DNA of 7,993 bases, from contig JAICTB010000099.1 of NCBI GenBank assembly GCA_025936595.1, positions 1 to 7,993 of the forward strand, read 5' to 3'. This document shows, one piece after another, positions 1 through 5,793 of this stretch. The position numbers and the translations under genes were made by a program. Position 1 is the stretch's first letter; each line of letters starts with the position of its first letter. A model generated the notes under the pieces. It was not told where the DNA came from. It did not search any database and was given only the letters and a program-made list of their open reading frames with translations. The stretch is from Thermoleophilia bacterium (GTDB lineage Bacteria; Actinomycetota; Thermoleophilia; Gaiellales; Gaiellaceae).

Positions 1-1
1 A

Positions 2-1396
2 AACATCTGGTGGACCTTCGCGATCACCTCGACCGCGCTCTTCATGGTTACGCTCGACAACCTCGTCGTGACGACGGCCCGGCCGGTGATCCGCGTCGAC
101 CTGCACGCCGGGATCAGCGGTCTCGAGTGGACCGTGAACGCCTACACGCTCAGCTTCGCCGTGCTGCTTCTGACGGGCGCCGCGCTCGGCGACCGGTGCG
201 GGCGGCGTCTCGTGTTCTCGATCGGGATCGGAATCTTCACGCTCGCCTCGGCGGCGGCTGCGCTCGCGCCGACGATCGGCGCGCTCGATGCCGCACGCGC
301 GGTGCAGGGGCTCGGCGGCGCGATCGTGATGCCGCTGACGCTGACGATTCTCTCCTCGGCGGTTCCTGCCGAGCGGCGCGGGCTCGCGCTCGGCGCGTGG
401 GGCGGGATCAGCGGCCTGGCCGTCGCCTTCGGCCCGGTCGTCGGCGGCGCGGTCGTGAACGGCATCTCGTGGCACTGGATCTTCTGGCTGAACGTGCCGT
501 TCGGCATCGTCCTGCTACCGCTCGCCTTGCGCCGGCTCGACGAGACGAGGGGCCCGTTCGGTCGCGTCGACCTGCCGGGGCTCGGGCTCGCAAGCGTCGG
601 GCTGTTCGGCGTCGTGTGGGCGCTCGTCCGCGGGAACTCGGTCGGCTGGGGCACCCCGCAGATCGCCGGCTCGCTCGTCGCGGGCGCCGTCGTGCTCGCC
701 GCCTTCGTCGCGTGGGAGCTGCGCGCGGAGCACCCGATGCTGCCGATGGCGTTCTTCCGCGACCGCACCTTCACGCTCGCGAACGTCGCGTCGCTGCTGA
801 TGAGCTTCGGGATGTTCGGCTCGATCTTCCTGCTCGCGCAGTTCTTCCAGACGGTGCAGGGCTACTCGCCGCTCGGCTCCGGGCTGCGGATCCTGCCGTG
901 GACGGCGATGCCGATGGTGGTCGCGCCGATCGCCGGTGCGCTCTCCGACCGGATCCCCGCGCACCGCATCATCGGCACCGGGCTTGCCCTGCAGGCGATC
1001 GGGCTCGCGTGGATCGCCGCCGTGTCGTCGCCGACGATGCCGTACGCCGACCTGATCGTGCCGTTCGCGCTCTCCGGCATGGGCATGGGCCTCTTCTTCG
1101 CGCCGATTGCGAACGTGGTCCTCTCCTCGGTTCGGAGCGAGCAGGAAGGCCAGGCGTCTGGCGCCAACAACGCGATCCGCGAGCTTGGCGGCGTGTTCGG
1201 CGTCGCGATCCTCGCCTCGGTGTTCTCGCACTACGGCGGCTACCACACCGGGGCGTCGTTCGTGAACGGCATGACGCCGGCCGTCTACGTCGGCGCCGCG
1301 GTGGTCGCTCTCGGCGCGGTCGCGTCGTTCGCGATCAAGCGGCGGCCGAGGGAAGAGGCCGTCGCGGCCGAGGCGGTGCTCGACCTGGCCGCATAG
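2..1396 (+). CDS. DHA2-family MFS drug efflux transporter (5' partial)
   Basis: Proton-driven efflux permease of the 14-helix DHA2 (EmrB/QacA) type in the cytoplasmic membrane; the substrate cannot be told from sequence. The open frame enters from the left edge with 464 residues visible and ends in TAG. The first visible residues (WWTFAITSTALFMVTLDN) are already the first membrane helix, so the true start lies upstream and the ATG at 44 is internal. Family marks seen: the TLDN acidic site at the end of helix 1, a motif A loop (GDRCGRR), the RAVQGLGGAIVMP helix 4 motif, a motif C stretch (GPVVGG) in helix 5, and W-IFWLNVPFG in helix 6. About 14 hydrophobic segments can be counted. Oddities are Arg in place of the usual Leu in the ALP motif after helix 1 (codon 80-82) and Cys in motif A where an aromatic residue is common. 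It converges on the next gene with only 10 bases between stops and no visible terminator. Family assignment is firm. Confidence 0.93.
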   Translation, partial: NIWWTFAITSTALFMVTLDNLVVTTARPVIRVDLHAGISGLEWTVNAYTLSFAVLLLTGAALGDRCGRRLVFSIGIGIFTLASAAAALAPTIGALDAARAVQGLGGAIVMPLTLTILSSAVPAERRGLALGAWGGISGLAVAFGPVVGGAVVNGISWHWIFWLNVPFGIVLLPLALRRLDETRGPFGRVDLPGLGLASVGLFGVVWALVRGNSVGWGTPQIAGSLVAGAVVLAAFVAWELRAEHPMLPMAFFRDRTFTLANVASLLMSFGMFGSIFLLAQFFQTVQGYSPLGSGLRILPWTAMPMVVAPIAGALSDRIPAHRIIGTGLALQAIGLAWIAAVSSPTMPYADLIVPFALSGMGMGLFFAPIANVVLSSVRSEQEGQASGANNAIRELGGVFGVAILASVFSHYGGYHTGASFVNGMTPAVYVGAAVVALGAVASFAIKRRPREEAVAAEAVLDLAA

Positions 1397-1406
1397 GCCG
1401 ATGAGC

Positions 1407-2126
1407 TCACAGCCGCAGGTGGAAGCTGCGCCGTGCGGTACGGCCTCCCGGCTGCGCCAGCTCGACGCGCGCCGTGACCGGCCCGTGCAGGCGGCCGCGG
1501 TAGCGCACTGCGACCAGGGCGGACGTGCGAGGGAGAACCTTGCGCCGCCCCGGTCGCAGGCGCGCGACGACGTGCCCGCGGCGGATCAGGATCACGCGCA
1601 GGCGTGTTCCCGCGAGCGTCTCGATCACGTTGCCGCGGTTCGCGAGCCTCACGTCGATCAGCGACCCGCGACCGCGTGCAGGCCGCCGCGAGCGCGCAGC
1701 CACGAGCGTGAGGCGGCTCACGCGCCGGCCCTTGACGCGCACAGTGACGACGAGGCCGATGCGCATCTGGACGGCCATGCCGCGCCTCGAGGGGGCGACC
1801 GCGGTCAGGAGCACGATCGCGCTGTGGTCGCCGGGCCGCGCAGATGCCGGCCGGCGCGAGGAGACGACGAGTGCCCCACCCGAGCTCCCGACGGCGAGCG
1901 CGTGTGGCCGCAACGTCAGCCAGGGCGCGGCGTCGTTCGCCCTGAGGATCCGCGGCCTGCCGCGCAAGTCGAACCCGAACCCGGCGACGCTCGCGTGCAG
2001 CACGAGGCGCCTCGTGCTCGCCGCCTCGACGCGGATCGTCTTGCGACTCCCCGCGTCGAGGGTGACGTGCGTCGGCGATGCAGTCAGCGACACACGCGCG
2101 GGAACAGCGGGTGGGGCGGCGATCAC
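1407..2126 (-). CDS. DUF916/WxL-interacting-like beta-sandwich protein
   Basis: Predicted extracellular beta-sandwich protein of 239 residues. The first half (about 10-133) follows the pattern of the DUF916 (WxL-interacting, peptidoglycan-binding) domain: SLTASPTHVTLDAGSRKTI, then W69-L-T-L-R-P, then the diagnostic PGDHSAIVLLT at 98-108 and MRIGLVVTVRV at 121-131. The second half (about 134-239) is a further beta-rich region with an ANRGNVIE motif. The start chosen is GTG at 2126, overlapping the upstream stop by 4 bases (GTGA). No Shine-Dalgarno precedes it and no signal peptide follows, which is odd for a domain that acts outside the cell; the C-terminal membrane helix usual in Firmicute relatives is also absent. 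An 11-bp tandem duplication sits exactly at the junction, so this frame may be the detached C-terminal part of the upstream secreted protein. If it is independent, it depends on translational coupling. Homology is inferred from motifs only. Confidence 0.7.
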   Translation of the reverse strand: MIAAPPAVPARVSLTASPTHVTLDAGSRKTIRVEAASTRRLVLHASVAGFGFDLRGRPRILRANDAAPWLTLRPHALAVGSSGGALVVSSRRPASARPGDHSAIVLLTAVAPSRRGMAVQMRIGLVVTVRVKGRRVSRLTLVAARSRRPARGRGSLIDVRLANRGNVIETLAGTRLRVILIRRGHVVARLRPGRRKVLPRTSALVAVRYRGRLHGPVTARVELAQPGGRTARRSFHLRL

Positions 2127-2137
2127 GCGGCGATCAC
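2116..2137. repeat. Exact 11-bp tandem duplication at a gene junction
   Basis: The unit GCGGCGATCAC occurs twice head to tail (2116-2126 and 2127-2137) with no mismatch, and the period does not extend on either side. On the coding (-) strand both copies encode Val-Ile-Ala-Ala, one in each of two reading frames. The upstream copy ends the lamin-tail protein (VIAA, then TGA) and the downstream copy begins the DUF916-like frame (GTG start, VIAA). Eleven is not a multiple of three, so one copy fewer would join the frames without a stop. Confidence 0.95.
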
Positions 2138-3199
2138 CGTGTAGACGACGGACGAGGAGTAATGCCCGGGGGCGAGCGCCGGCAATGCGGACGCGAACGC
2201 GAGGCTCGTCGGCCAGATGTCGCCGCCGATCGCACTCGGTGCGAGCGCCGTTCCGAGCAGCAGGTCGGAGACGATCGGGATCCCGACCACGGCGCCGCCG
2301 GCGAGCTGCGGTGCGAGTTGTGCGCCCGCAGGTGCGGTGGTGGAGATGCCGAGCGGCAGGTCGACCGGCGTGAACGCGGCACGACGGACGCTGAGTGCGT
2401 AGCCGGCCGGGTCGTTGCTCGCGACCGTCACCCGTTCGCTCACCGCCGCGGGGGTCGCGCCGGACGCGATGTTCCCGAAGCTGACCGCCGTCTTGGCGAG
2501 CGTCAGCGAGATGCTCGACTGGACGTCGAGATCCACGCTCGCCGACTGCGACGGTGCCGACGGGCTGCCGGCGCACGGCGCGGCGGCGGCCGACGAGTTG
2601 CGCGGCGTGCCTGCGGCGGCGGTGAAGTCGGCTGCGTTCGAATCGGTGTCCGTACAGCCTCCTCCAGCGCGCGTCGCGGCGGTGGTGCTGTCGAGCGCCG
2701 GCGCCGCGCCCGACCCCTCGAAGTCCGTCGCCGTGCCGTAACCGACGAGGTCGCGGACGCTCATGACGGACGAGCAGCTCCCGGCGGAGGCACCACAGGT
2801 GAGCGCCGCCGTGTCGTGGACGACGGCGACCTTCCCGCCGCTCGCGGCGAGGTTCGTCGTGCCGGTCGCGTCGGGAGTGGGAAGCGCCGCCCCGATCGAC
2901 GCAGCCGACGCGAGCTGCACGAGGTAGGAGCGGCCGGGGGCGAGCGTCCCGGCGAGCGCCGTCGGCGACCACGACGTGCCGGTCGCGGGCGCGTACTGGA
3001 TCGACCAGCCGGTCAGGTCGACGGTCGTGCTGCCGCGGTTGAAGAGCTCCACGTAGTCGTTCGTGAAGCTTGCGCCGGCGTTGCCGCCGCCGGCGTAAAC
3101 CTCGCTGACGACGAGGTCGGATGAGGCGCCGTGCGCGACGGGGGACATGAGGAGGACGGCGGCGAGGACGAGGATGAACGTCAGGCGATTGCGATGCAT
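2123..3199 (-). CDS. Secreted lamin-tail-domain protein with C-terminal beta-sandwich
   Basis: Exported protein of 358 residues, probably surface-associated or shed; its ligand is unknown. Residues 1-24 form a classical signal peptide: MHRNR, a hydrophobic core, then a PVAHG-AS cleavage region. A lamin-tail (LTD) domain follows at about 27-150: LVVSEVYAGGGNAG, then VELFNRG at 50-56, DLTGWSIQY at 61-69 and a LAPGRSYLVQL strand. A Cys-containing stretch leads to GGGCTDTDSNAADF and TPRNSSA, a closing motif common in bacterial LTD proteins. After a Ser/Ala-rich linker, residues 219-358 form a second beta-rich region (SVDLDVQSSISLTLAKTAVSFG, SNDPAGYALSV, W329, VVYTVIAA) resembling SNDPAGY-type surface modules and perhaps distantly WxL domains; that last comparison is tentative. 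The ATG at 3199 has a GGAG box 5 bases upstream. The frame ends inside the tandem duplication shared with the next gene, so 358 residues may be a truncated length. Confidence 0.85.
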   Translation of the reverse strand: MHRNRLTFILVLAAVLLMSPVAHGASSDLVVSEVYAGGGNAGASFTNDYVELFNRGSTTVDLTGWSIQYAPATGTSWSPTALAGTLAPGRSYLVQLASAASIGAALPTPDATGTTNLAASGGKVAVVHDTAALTCGASAGSCSSVMSVRDLVGYGTATDFEGSGAAPALDSTTAATRAGGGCTDTDSNAADFTAAAGTPRNSSAAAAPCAGSPSAPSQSASVDLDVQSSISLTLAKTAVSFGNIASGATPAAVSERVTVASNDPAGYALSVRRAAFTPVDLPLGISTTAPAGAQLAPQLAGGAVVGIPIVSDLLLGTALAPSAIGGDIWPTSLAFASALPALAPGHYSSSVVYTVIAA

Positions 3200-3204
3200 G
3201 CGGG

Positions 3205-3208
3205 CTCC
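3205..3208 (-). promoter_or_regulatory. Shine-Dalgarno box of the lamin-tail gene
   Basis: GGAG on the - strand, 5 bases before the ATG at 3199. It fixes the start that gives a good signal peptide, and it rules out a longer overlapping frame beginning near 3287. Confidence 0.6.
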
Positions 3209-3281
3209 GATCGACGGGGGACGAGTTGTCCGTCCGTAGTACGCGAGCTGCGCCGCGGGCGACAGTGTCCTTTTGCGATTG

Positions 3282-3297
3282 GCACACTTCCGTGCGC
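3282..3297 (-). promoter_or_regulatory. Stem-loop in the leader of the lamin-tail gene
   Basis: In the 130-base gap (3200-3329) between the MFS stop and the lamin-tail start, the - strand reads GCGCAC-GGAA-GTGTGC, a 6-bp stem (one G-U pair) capped by a GNRA-type tetraloop. It is followed by CAAT and CGCAAAAGGAC. No T-run follows, so it does not look like an intrinsic terminator for the MFS gene. It may be part of a structured 5' leader of the surface-protein gene. The rest of the gap shows no promoter I could defend. Confidence 0.35.
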
Positions 3298-3329
3298 GAA
3301 TTGACGCGAAGACGTAGCGAATTCGAGCG

Positions 3330-4454
3330 TCAGTCGAGCCGCAGCCGCGTCGCGCCGACCGCGACGGCGGCGGCGATCACGGCCAGCGCCAGAAACGACG
3401 CTCGCAGGTCGAGCGCCTGCGCGATGCCGCCGACGAGCGGCGGGCCGACGAGCAGGCCGACGTAGCCGAGGGTCGTGACGGTGGCGACCGCAGTGGCCGC
3501 CTTGCGACCCGCGGCGCCGAAGACGATCGGGGCGTTCAGCGAGATGCCGGCGCCGCCGATCGCGAAGCCGACGAGCGCGACGGGCGCGTTCGGTGCCGTC
3601 GCGGCGATCGCGCAGCCGACGGCGGAGACCGCGCTCCCTCCCGCGAGGAGCACGCGATCGGACACGCGGTGCGCGGCCTGTCCGAAGAAACGTCCCGCGG
3701 CCATGGACGCGCCGAACACGCCGGGGCCGAGACCGCTCACCGACGGCTCGGCGTGCAGCCGCTGCTCCAGGAAGAGCGCGCTCCAGCTTTCCATTCCACC
3801 CTCGACGACGAACGCCGCCGCGCCGACGACGCCGATCCAGACGAGCGCCCGCCCGAAGCGCAGGCCGCGTGTCTCGACGTGGCTGATCGGCCCGCGCTGG
3901 CGCCCCGTCCAGAGCGCCGTCAGGCCGATCAGCGCGGCGATCACGAGCAGGATCGGCTCCCGGCTCGAACCGGCTCCGCGCGCGAGTCCCGCGCCGACGG
4001 CACCGAGCAGGATGCCGACGGAGTACAGGCCGTGCGCGAGCGGCATCAGCCGTTTGCCCGAGTCCGCTTCGATGCGTGCGGCGCTCGCGTTGATCGCCAC
4101 GTCGAGCGTGCCCGAGGCAGCGCCGGTGAGCGCGAGCGTCGCGATCAGCACCGGCAGCGTCGTCGCAAGGCCGGGCAGGGTCGTGGCACACGCGAACGCA
4201 GCACACGTGAGCGCAACCGCGCGAACGCCGAACCGGTCGACGAGCGGCCCGGCGACGAAGAGCATCGCCGGCAGCGAGCCGACGGTGACGAAGAGCATCG
4301 CGATGCCGAGCGCGCCCTTCGAGACGCCGGTCGCCTCCTGCACGCTCGGGAGCACGGCCGCCCAGGCGCCCCAGAAGAGCCCGAGCGCGAAAAAGCCTGC
4401 CAGGGTCGGACTGCGCCTCGGAGTCGTTGTGTGATTCGTAACGGTGGCTGCCAC
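3330..4454 (-). CDS. MFS transporter, YbjJ/FucP-like
   Basis: Twelve-helix major facilitator permease of 374 residues in the cytoplasmic membrane; substrate unknown (relatives include sugar transporters and poorly characterised exporters). Seen: helix 1 in LAGFFALGLFWGAW, motif A-like GPLVDRFGVR at 68-77, and the subfamily signature GTLDVAINASAARIE followed by GKRLMPLAHGLYSVG. EGGMESWSALFLEQ opens the second half, and there is a late G-rich pair of helices (GLLVGPPLVGGIAQ). Length suits a compact 12-helix MFS. The start used is GTG at 4454, the furthest possible because an in-frame TGA lies four codons upstream. This GTG and the next five codons lie inside one arm of the 4435-4562 inverted repeat, and no Shine-Dalgarno sits at normal distance (AGAAGG is about 16 bases away). 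The original start and promoter may therefore have been displaced, and the N-terminal dozen residues are doubtful. Family assignment is firm; substrate is not. Confidence 0.88.
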   Translation of the reverse strand: MAATVTNHTTTPRRSPTLAGFFALGLFWGAWAAVLPSVQEATGVSKGALGIAMLFVTVGSLPAMLFVAGPLVDRFGVRAVALTCAAFACATTLPGLATTLPVLIATLALTGAASGTLDVAINASAARIEADSGKRLMPLAHGLYSVGILLGAVGAGLARGAGSSREPILLVIAALIGLTALWTGRQRGPISHVETRGLRFGRALVWIGVVGAAAFVVEGGMESWSALFLEQRLHAEPSVSGLGPGVFGASMAAGRFFGQAAHRVSDRVLLAGGSAVSAVGCAIAATAPNAPVALVGFAIGGAGISLNAPIVFGAAGRKAATAVATVTTLGYVGLLVGPPLVGGIAQALDLRASFLALAVIAAAVAVGATRLRLD

Positions 4455-4562
4455 CCGGTGTGTCAGACACCTTCTCCGAGATCGCGTCTGTTCATCCTGC
4501 GTGACGCGAAGGGTGTGGACGAGACGTCACACGTCCGTGCGGGTGGCTGCCACCGTTACGAA
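4435..4562. repeat. 128-bp inverted-repeat element (REP/BIME- or MITE-like)
   Basis: Two 23-bp arms, 4435-4457 and 4540-4562, are inverted copies matching at 22 of 23 positions; the only mismatch is the central base. Each arm contains GGTGGCTGCCACC, itself a palindrome around one base. The 82-base interior holds more palindromes: GGTGT-GTCAG-ACACC (4457-4471), GTGACG paired with CGTCAC (4501-4506 and 4525-4530) and GACGT paired with ACGTC (4523-4527 and 4531-4535). No open frame inside looks genuine. It fills the gap between the stop of the downstream DUF402 gene (5 bases away) and the start of the MFS gene, whose first codons it supplies. I found no clear target-site duplication. The paired-palindrome layout resembles REP/BIME units moved by Y1 (RAYT) transposases; a MITE is the other reading. 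It could also fold in the transcript and act as a terminator or attenuator between the two genes. Confidence 0.75.
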
Positions 4563-4566
4563 AGCG

Positions 4567-5178
4567 TCACGCACTCGCGCGTGCGTCTGGCGCCTGCTCG
4601 TACTTCTCGTAGCGCGCGTCCCACGCGGGGTCCGGCTCCCAGAGCGCCCACCACGGGCCCCACCAGCGTCGCCCTGCGTCCAGCTCGGCCGCGACGCGGC
4701 GGCCCTCGCCCCACGTCGCCTCGACCTGCTCCGCCGTGTACCGGCCCTCGTCGATGCGCTCGTCGAGCACGTCGGCGTCCTTCCACTCCCACGGCCCCTC
4801 CGCCGGCACCCAGATGTCGAGCTCGAGGTCCTGCGTGTCGTAGCCCTCGGCGGTGCGCCGGAACGGCTCCTGCAGGTTCACGTACCAGCCGGCGAACTCG
4901 CGCTCCGGCCCCTCCCAGAAGACCCAGATCGCGTGCGCCTCGCCCGGCCGCTGCAGCATCAGCACGCCGTGCCCGGTCCAGCCGCTGCGACCGTGCCACG
5001 GGTGGCGCCCGTTCGGCGTCGGCCAGTCGCCCTCGGGGAACTCGAACGGCGTACCCGTCGGGATGTAGGTCGCCAGCAGCTCCGGCTCGTCGCGCACGAC
5101 GACGACCGGCATCTGCGTCCAGCAGCGCCCGTCGTTCAGCACCTCGCGGCGCAGGATCGTCTCCCCCTCAGACCACAT
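4567..5178 (-). CDS. DUF402 domain protein, downstream paralogue
   Basis: Cytoplasmic protein of 203 residues in the DUF402 family, whose studied members (FomD, and Staphylococcus Ntdp) are metal-dependent hydrolases of nucleotides or nucleotide-linked compounds. The actual substrate is unknown. Seen: beta-rich N-terminal half, HAIWVFWEG at 82-90, the core GWYVNLQEPF at 97-106, spaced acidic residues D114, D117 and D121 (YDTQDLELDIWV), and WKDADVL at 132-138, followed by a Trp-rich helical tail. The equivalent of the last motif in its neighbour is WKDEDEL, so two acidic positions are replaced here by Ala and Val, which could change metal binding. The ATG at 5178 has GGAGG 6 bases upstream and overlaps the end of the upstream paralogue by 11 bases, implying a co-transcribed, coupled pair. 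The inverted-repeat element begins 5 bases after its stop. Confidence 0.85.
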   Translation of the reverse strand: MWSEGETILRREVLNDGRCWTQMPVVVVRDEPELLATYIPTGTPFEFPEGDWPTPNGRHPWHGRSGWTGHGVLMLQRPGEAHAIWVFWEGPEREFAGWYVNLQEPFRRTAEGYDTQDLELDIWVPAEGPWEWKDADVLDERIDEGRYTAEQVEATWGEGRRVAAELDAGRRWWGPWWALWEPDPAWDARYEKYEQAPDARASA

Positions 5179-5752
5179 GCCAGTCCTCCGGAAGCGCGAG
5201 CGGCTCCGCCCAGGCGGCCGGCGGCCGCCAGTCCTCCCAGCCGGTCGGCCACGGCGCCGCCGCGATCACCCGCTCGCCCTCGGCGCGGATCTCAGCCGCC
5301 TCGGCGTTCGTCCAGATTCCGAGCTCGACCGCCTCCGCGAGCTCGTCCTCGTCCTTCCACGACCAGGTGCCGTCGGGATCGACGGTGACGTCGAGCGCCT
5401 GATCGGTCGTGTCGACGGAGCGACCGTTGACGACCACCGGCGTCTGCAGGTTCACGTACCAGCCCATCAGCTCGAAGCTCCCCGTCCAGTAGATCTCGAT
5501 GCTGTGCGAGGCGCCCGCGCGCTCGAAGCGCAGGACGTGCGTCTGCTCCCACACCGTCTCGTACGGCGGCGCATCGGTCACCCACCGCTTCAGGTAGCCG
5601 CCCGGCCCGCGGCGCATCGCGCGCCCCTCGTTGCCGGGGCCGCAGTAGATGCCGAGCCGCCCCCGCCACTCGCCGACGTAGCGGTGCGGATACGTCCAGC
5701 GCACGTTGCCGCGGTAGATGCTCCGCTTCAGGATCACGTCGCCAACCTGCAT
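5168..5752 (-). CDS. DUF402 domain protein, upstream paralogue
   Basis: Cytoplasmic DUF402 protein of 194 residues, probably a metal-dependent phosphohydrolase acting on a nucleotide-type substrate (family knowledge; substrate not shown). It begins MQVGDVILKRSIYRGNVRW, then SHSIEIYWTG at 82-91, the signature GWYVNLQTP at 97-105, acidic residues D114, D117 and D121 in DTTDQALDV, DPDG at 125-128, and an intact WKDEDEL at 132-138. These motifs fall at the same residue numbers as in the neighbouring paralogue, although the N-terminal halves differ widely, so the pair is an old tandem duplication. The ATG at 5752 is the natural start. No Shine-Dalgarno precedes it, but a TAGAGT box lies 9 bases upstream, suggesting a leaderless or near-leaderless message. 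It is the first gene of the - strand group. Confidence 0.88.
   Translation of the reverse strand: MQVGDVILKRSIYRGNVRWTYPHRYVGEWRGRLGIYCGPGNEGRAMRRGPGGYLKRWVTDAPPYETVWEQTHVLRFERAGASHSIEIYWTGSFELMGWYVNLQTPVVVNGRSVDTTDQALDVTVDPDGTWSWKDEDELAEAVELGIWTNAEAAEIRAEGERVIAAAPWPTGWEDWRPPAAWAEPLALPEDWHVV
5185..5189 (-). promoter_or_regulatory. Shine-Dalgarno box of the downstream DUF402 gene
   Basis: GGAGG on the - strand, 6 bases before the ATG at 5178 and inside the last codons of the upstream paralogue. It supports the 11-base gene overlap and start choice. Confidence 0.65.
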
Positions 5753-5761
5753 TGACGCGCG

Positions 5762-5767
5762 ACTCTA
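5762..5767 (-). promoter_or_regulatory. -10 box (TAGAGT) of the DUF402 pair
   Basis: TAGAGT on the - strand fits the actinobacterial TAnnnT -10 consensus and ends 9 bases before the ATG at 5752, giving a transcript with almost no leader. No convincing -35 was found at 17-18 bases. Confidence 0.4.
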
Positions 5768-5779
5768 AGAGGCGCTCGT

Positions 5780-5785
5780 TAGGGT
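5780..5785 (+). promoter_or_regulatory. -10 box (TAGGGT) of the glycan operon
   Basis: TAGGGT fits TAnnnT and ends 8 bases before the ATG at 5794, the spacing expected when transcription starts at or next to the start codon. It faces away from the TAGAGT box on the other strand, 12 bases away, within a 41-base divergent gap. TTGACG at 5752-5757 is too far (22 bases) to be a normal -35. Confidence 0.45.
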
Positions 5786-5793
5786 CTTGTGAG

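Noticed and set aside
10..1404. A full-length open frame overlapping the DHA2 transporter in another + frame
   Set aside because: Arg/Asp/Ala-rich shadow; the competing frame gives 14 membrane helices and the DHA2 motifs.
1390..1420. Bidirectional terminator between the two convergent genes at 1396/1407
   Set aside because: Only 10 bases separate the stops and no stem with T-runs is visible.
2078..3124. A 348-codon + strand open frame opposite the lamin-tail gene
   Set aside because: Low-complexity charged translation with no recognisable motif; the - strand gene has a signal peptide and a lamin-tail domain.
2127..3287. A long - strand frame starting near 3287 that continues in frame into the DUF916-like gene
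   Set aside because: Its upstream part is Arg/Gly-rich without domains and lies over the lamin-tail gene in another frame; only the part after 2126 looks like real protein.
3282..3297. Intrinsic terminator after the MFS gene
   Set aside because: A stem-loop is present but no T-run follows it on the - strand.
4443..4455. GGTGGCTGCCACC as a repressor operator of the MFS gene
   Set aside because: The same site recurs inverted at 4542-4554 with shared flanks, so a repeat element explains it better; no regulator gene is adjacent.
3669..5402. A 577-codon open frame on the + strand
   Set aside because: Arg/Pro/Ala-rich translation typical of a shadow frame in GC-rich DNA; it runs antisense to the MFS and DUF402 genes, which have clear domain motifs.
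5752..5793. Upstream TTG start for the first glycosyltransferase
   Set aside because: It would add 14 polar residues, overlap the divergent gene's start and bypass the TAGGGT box; the GT-A fold begins right at ATG 5794.
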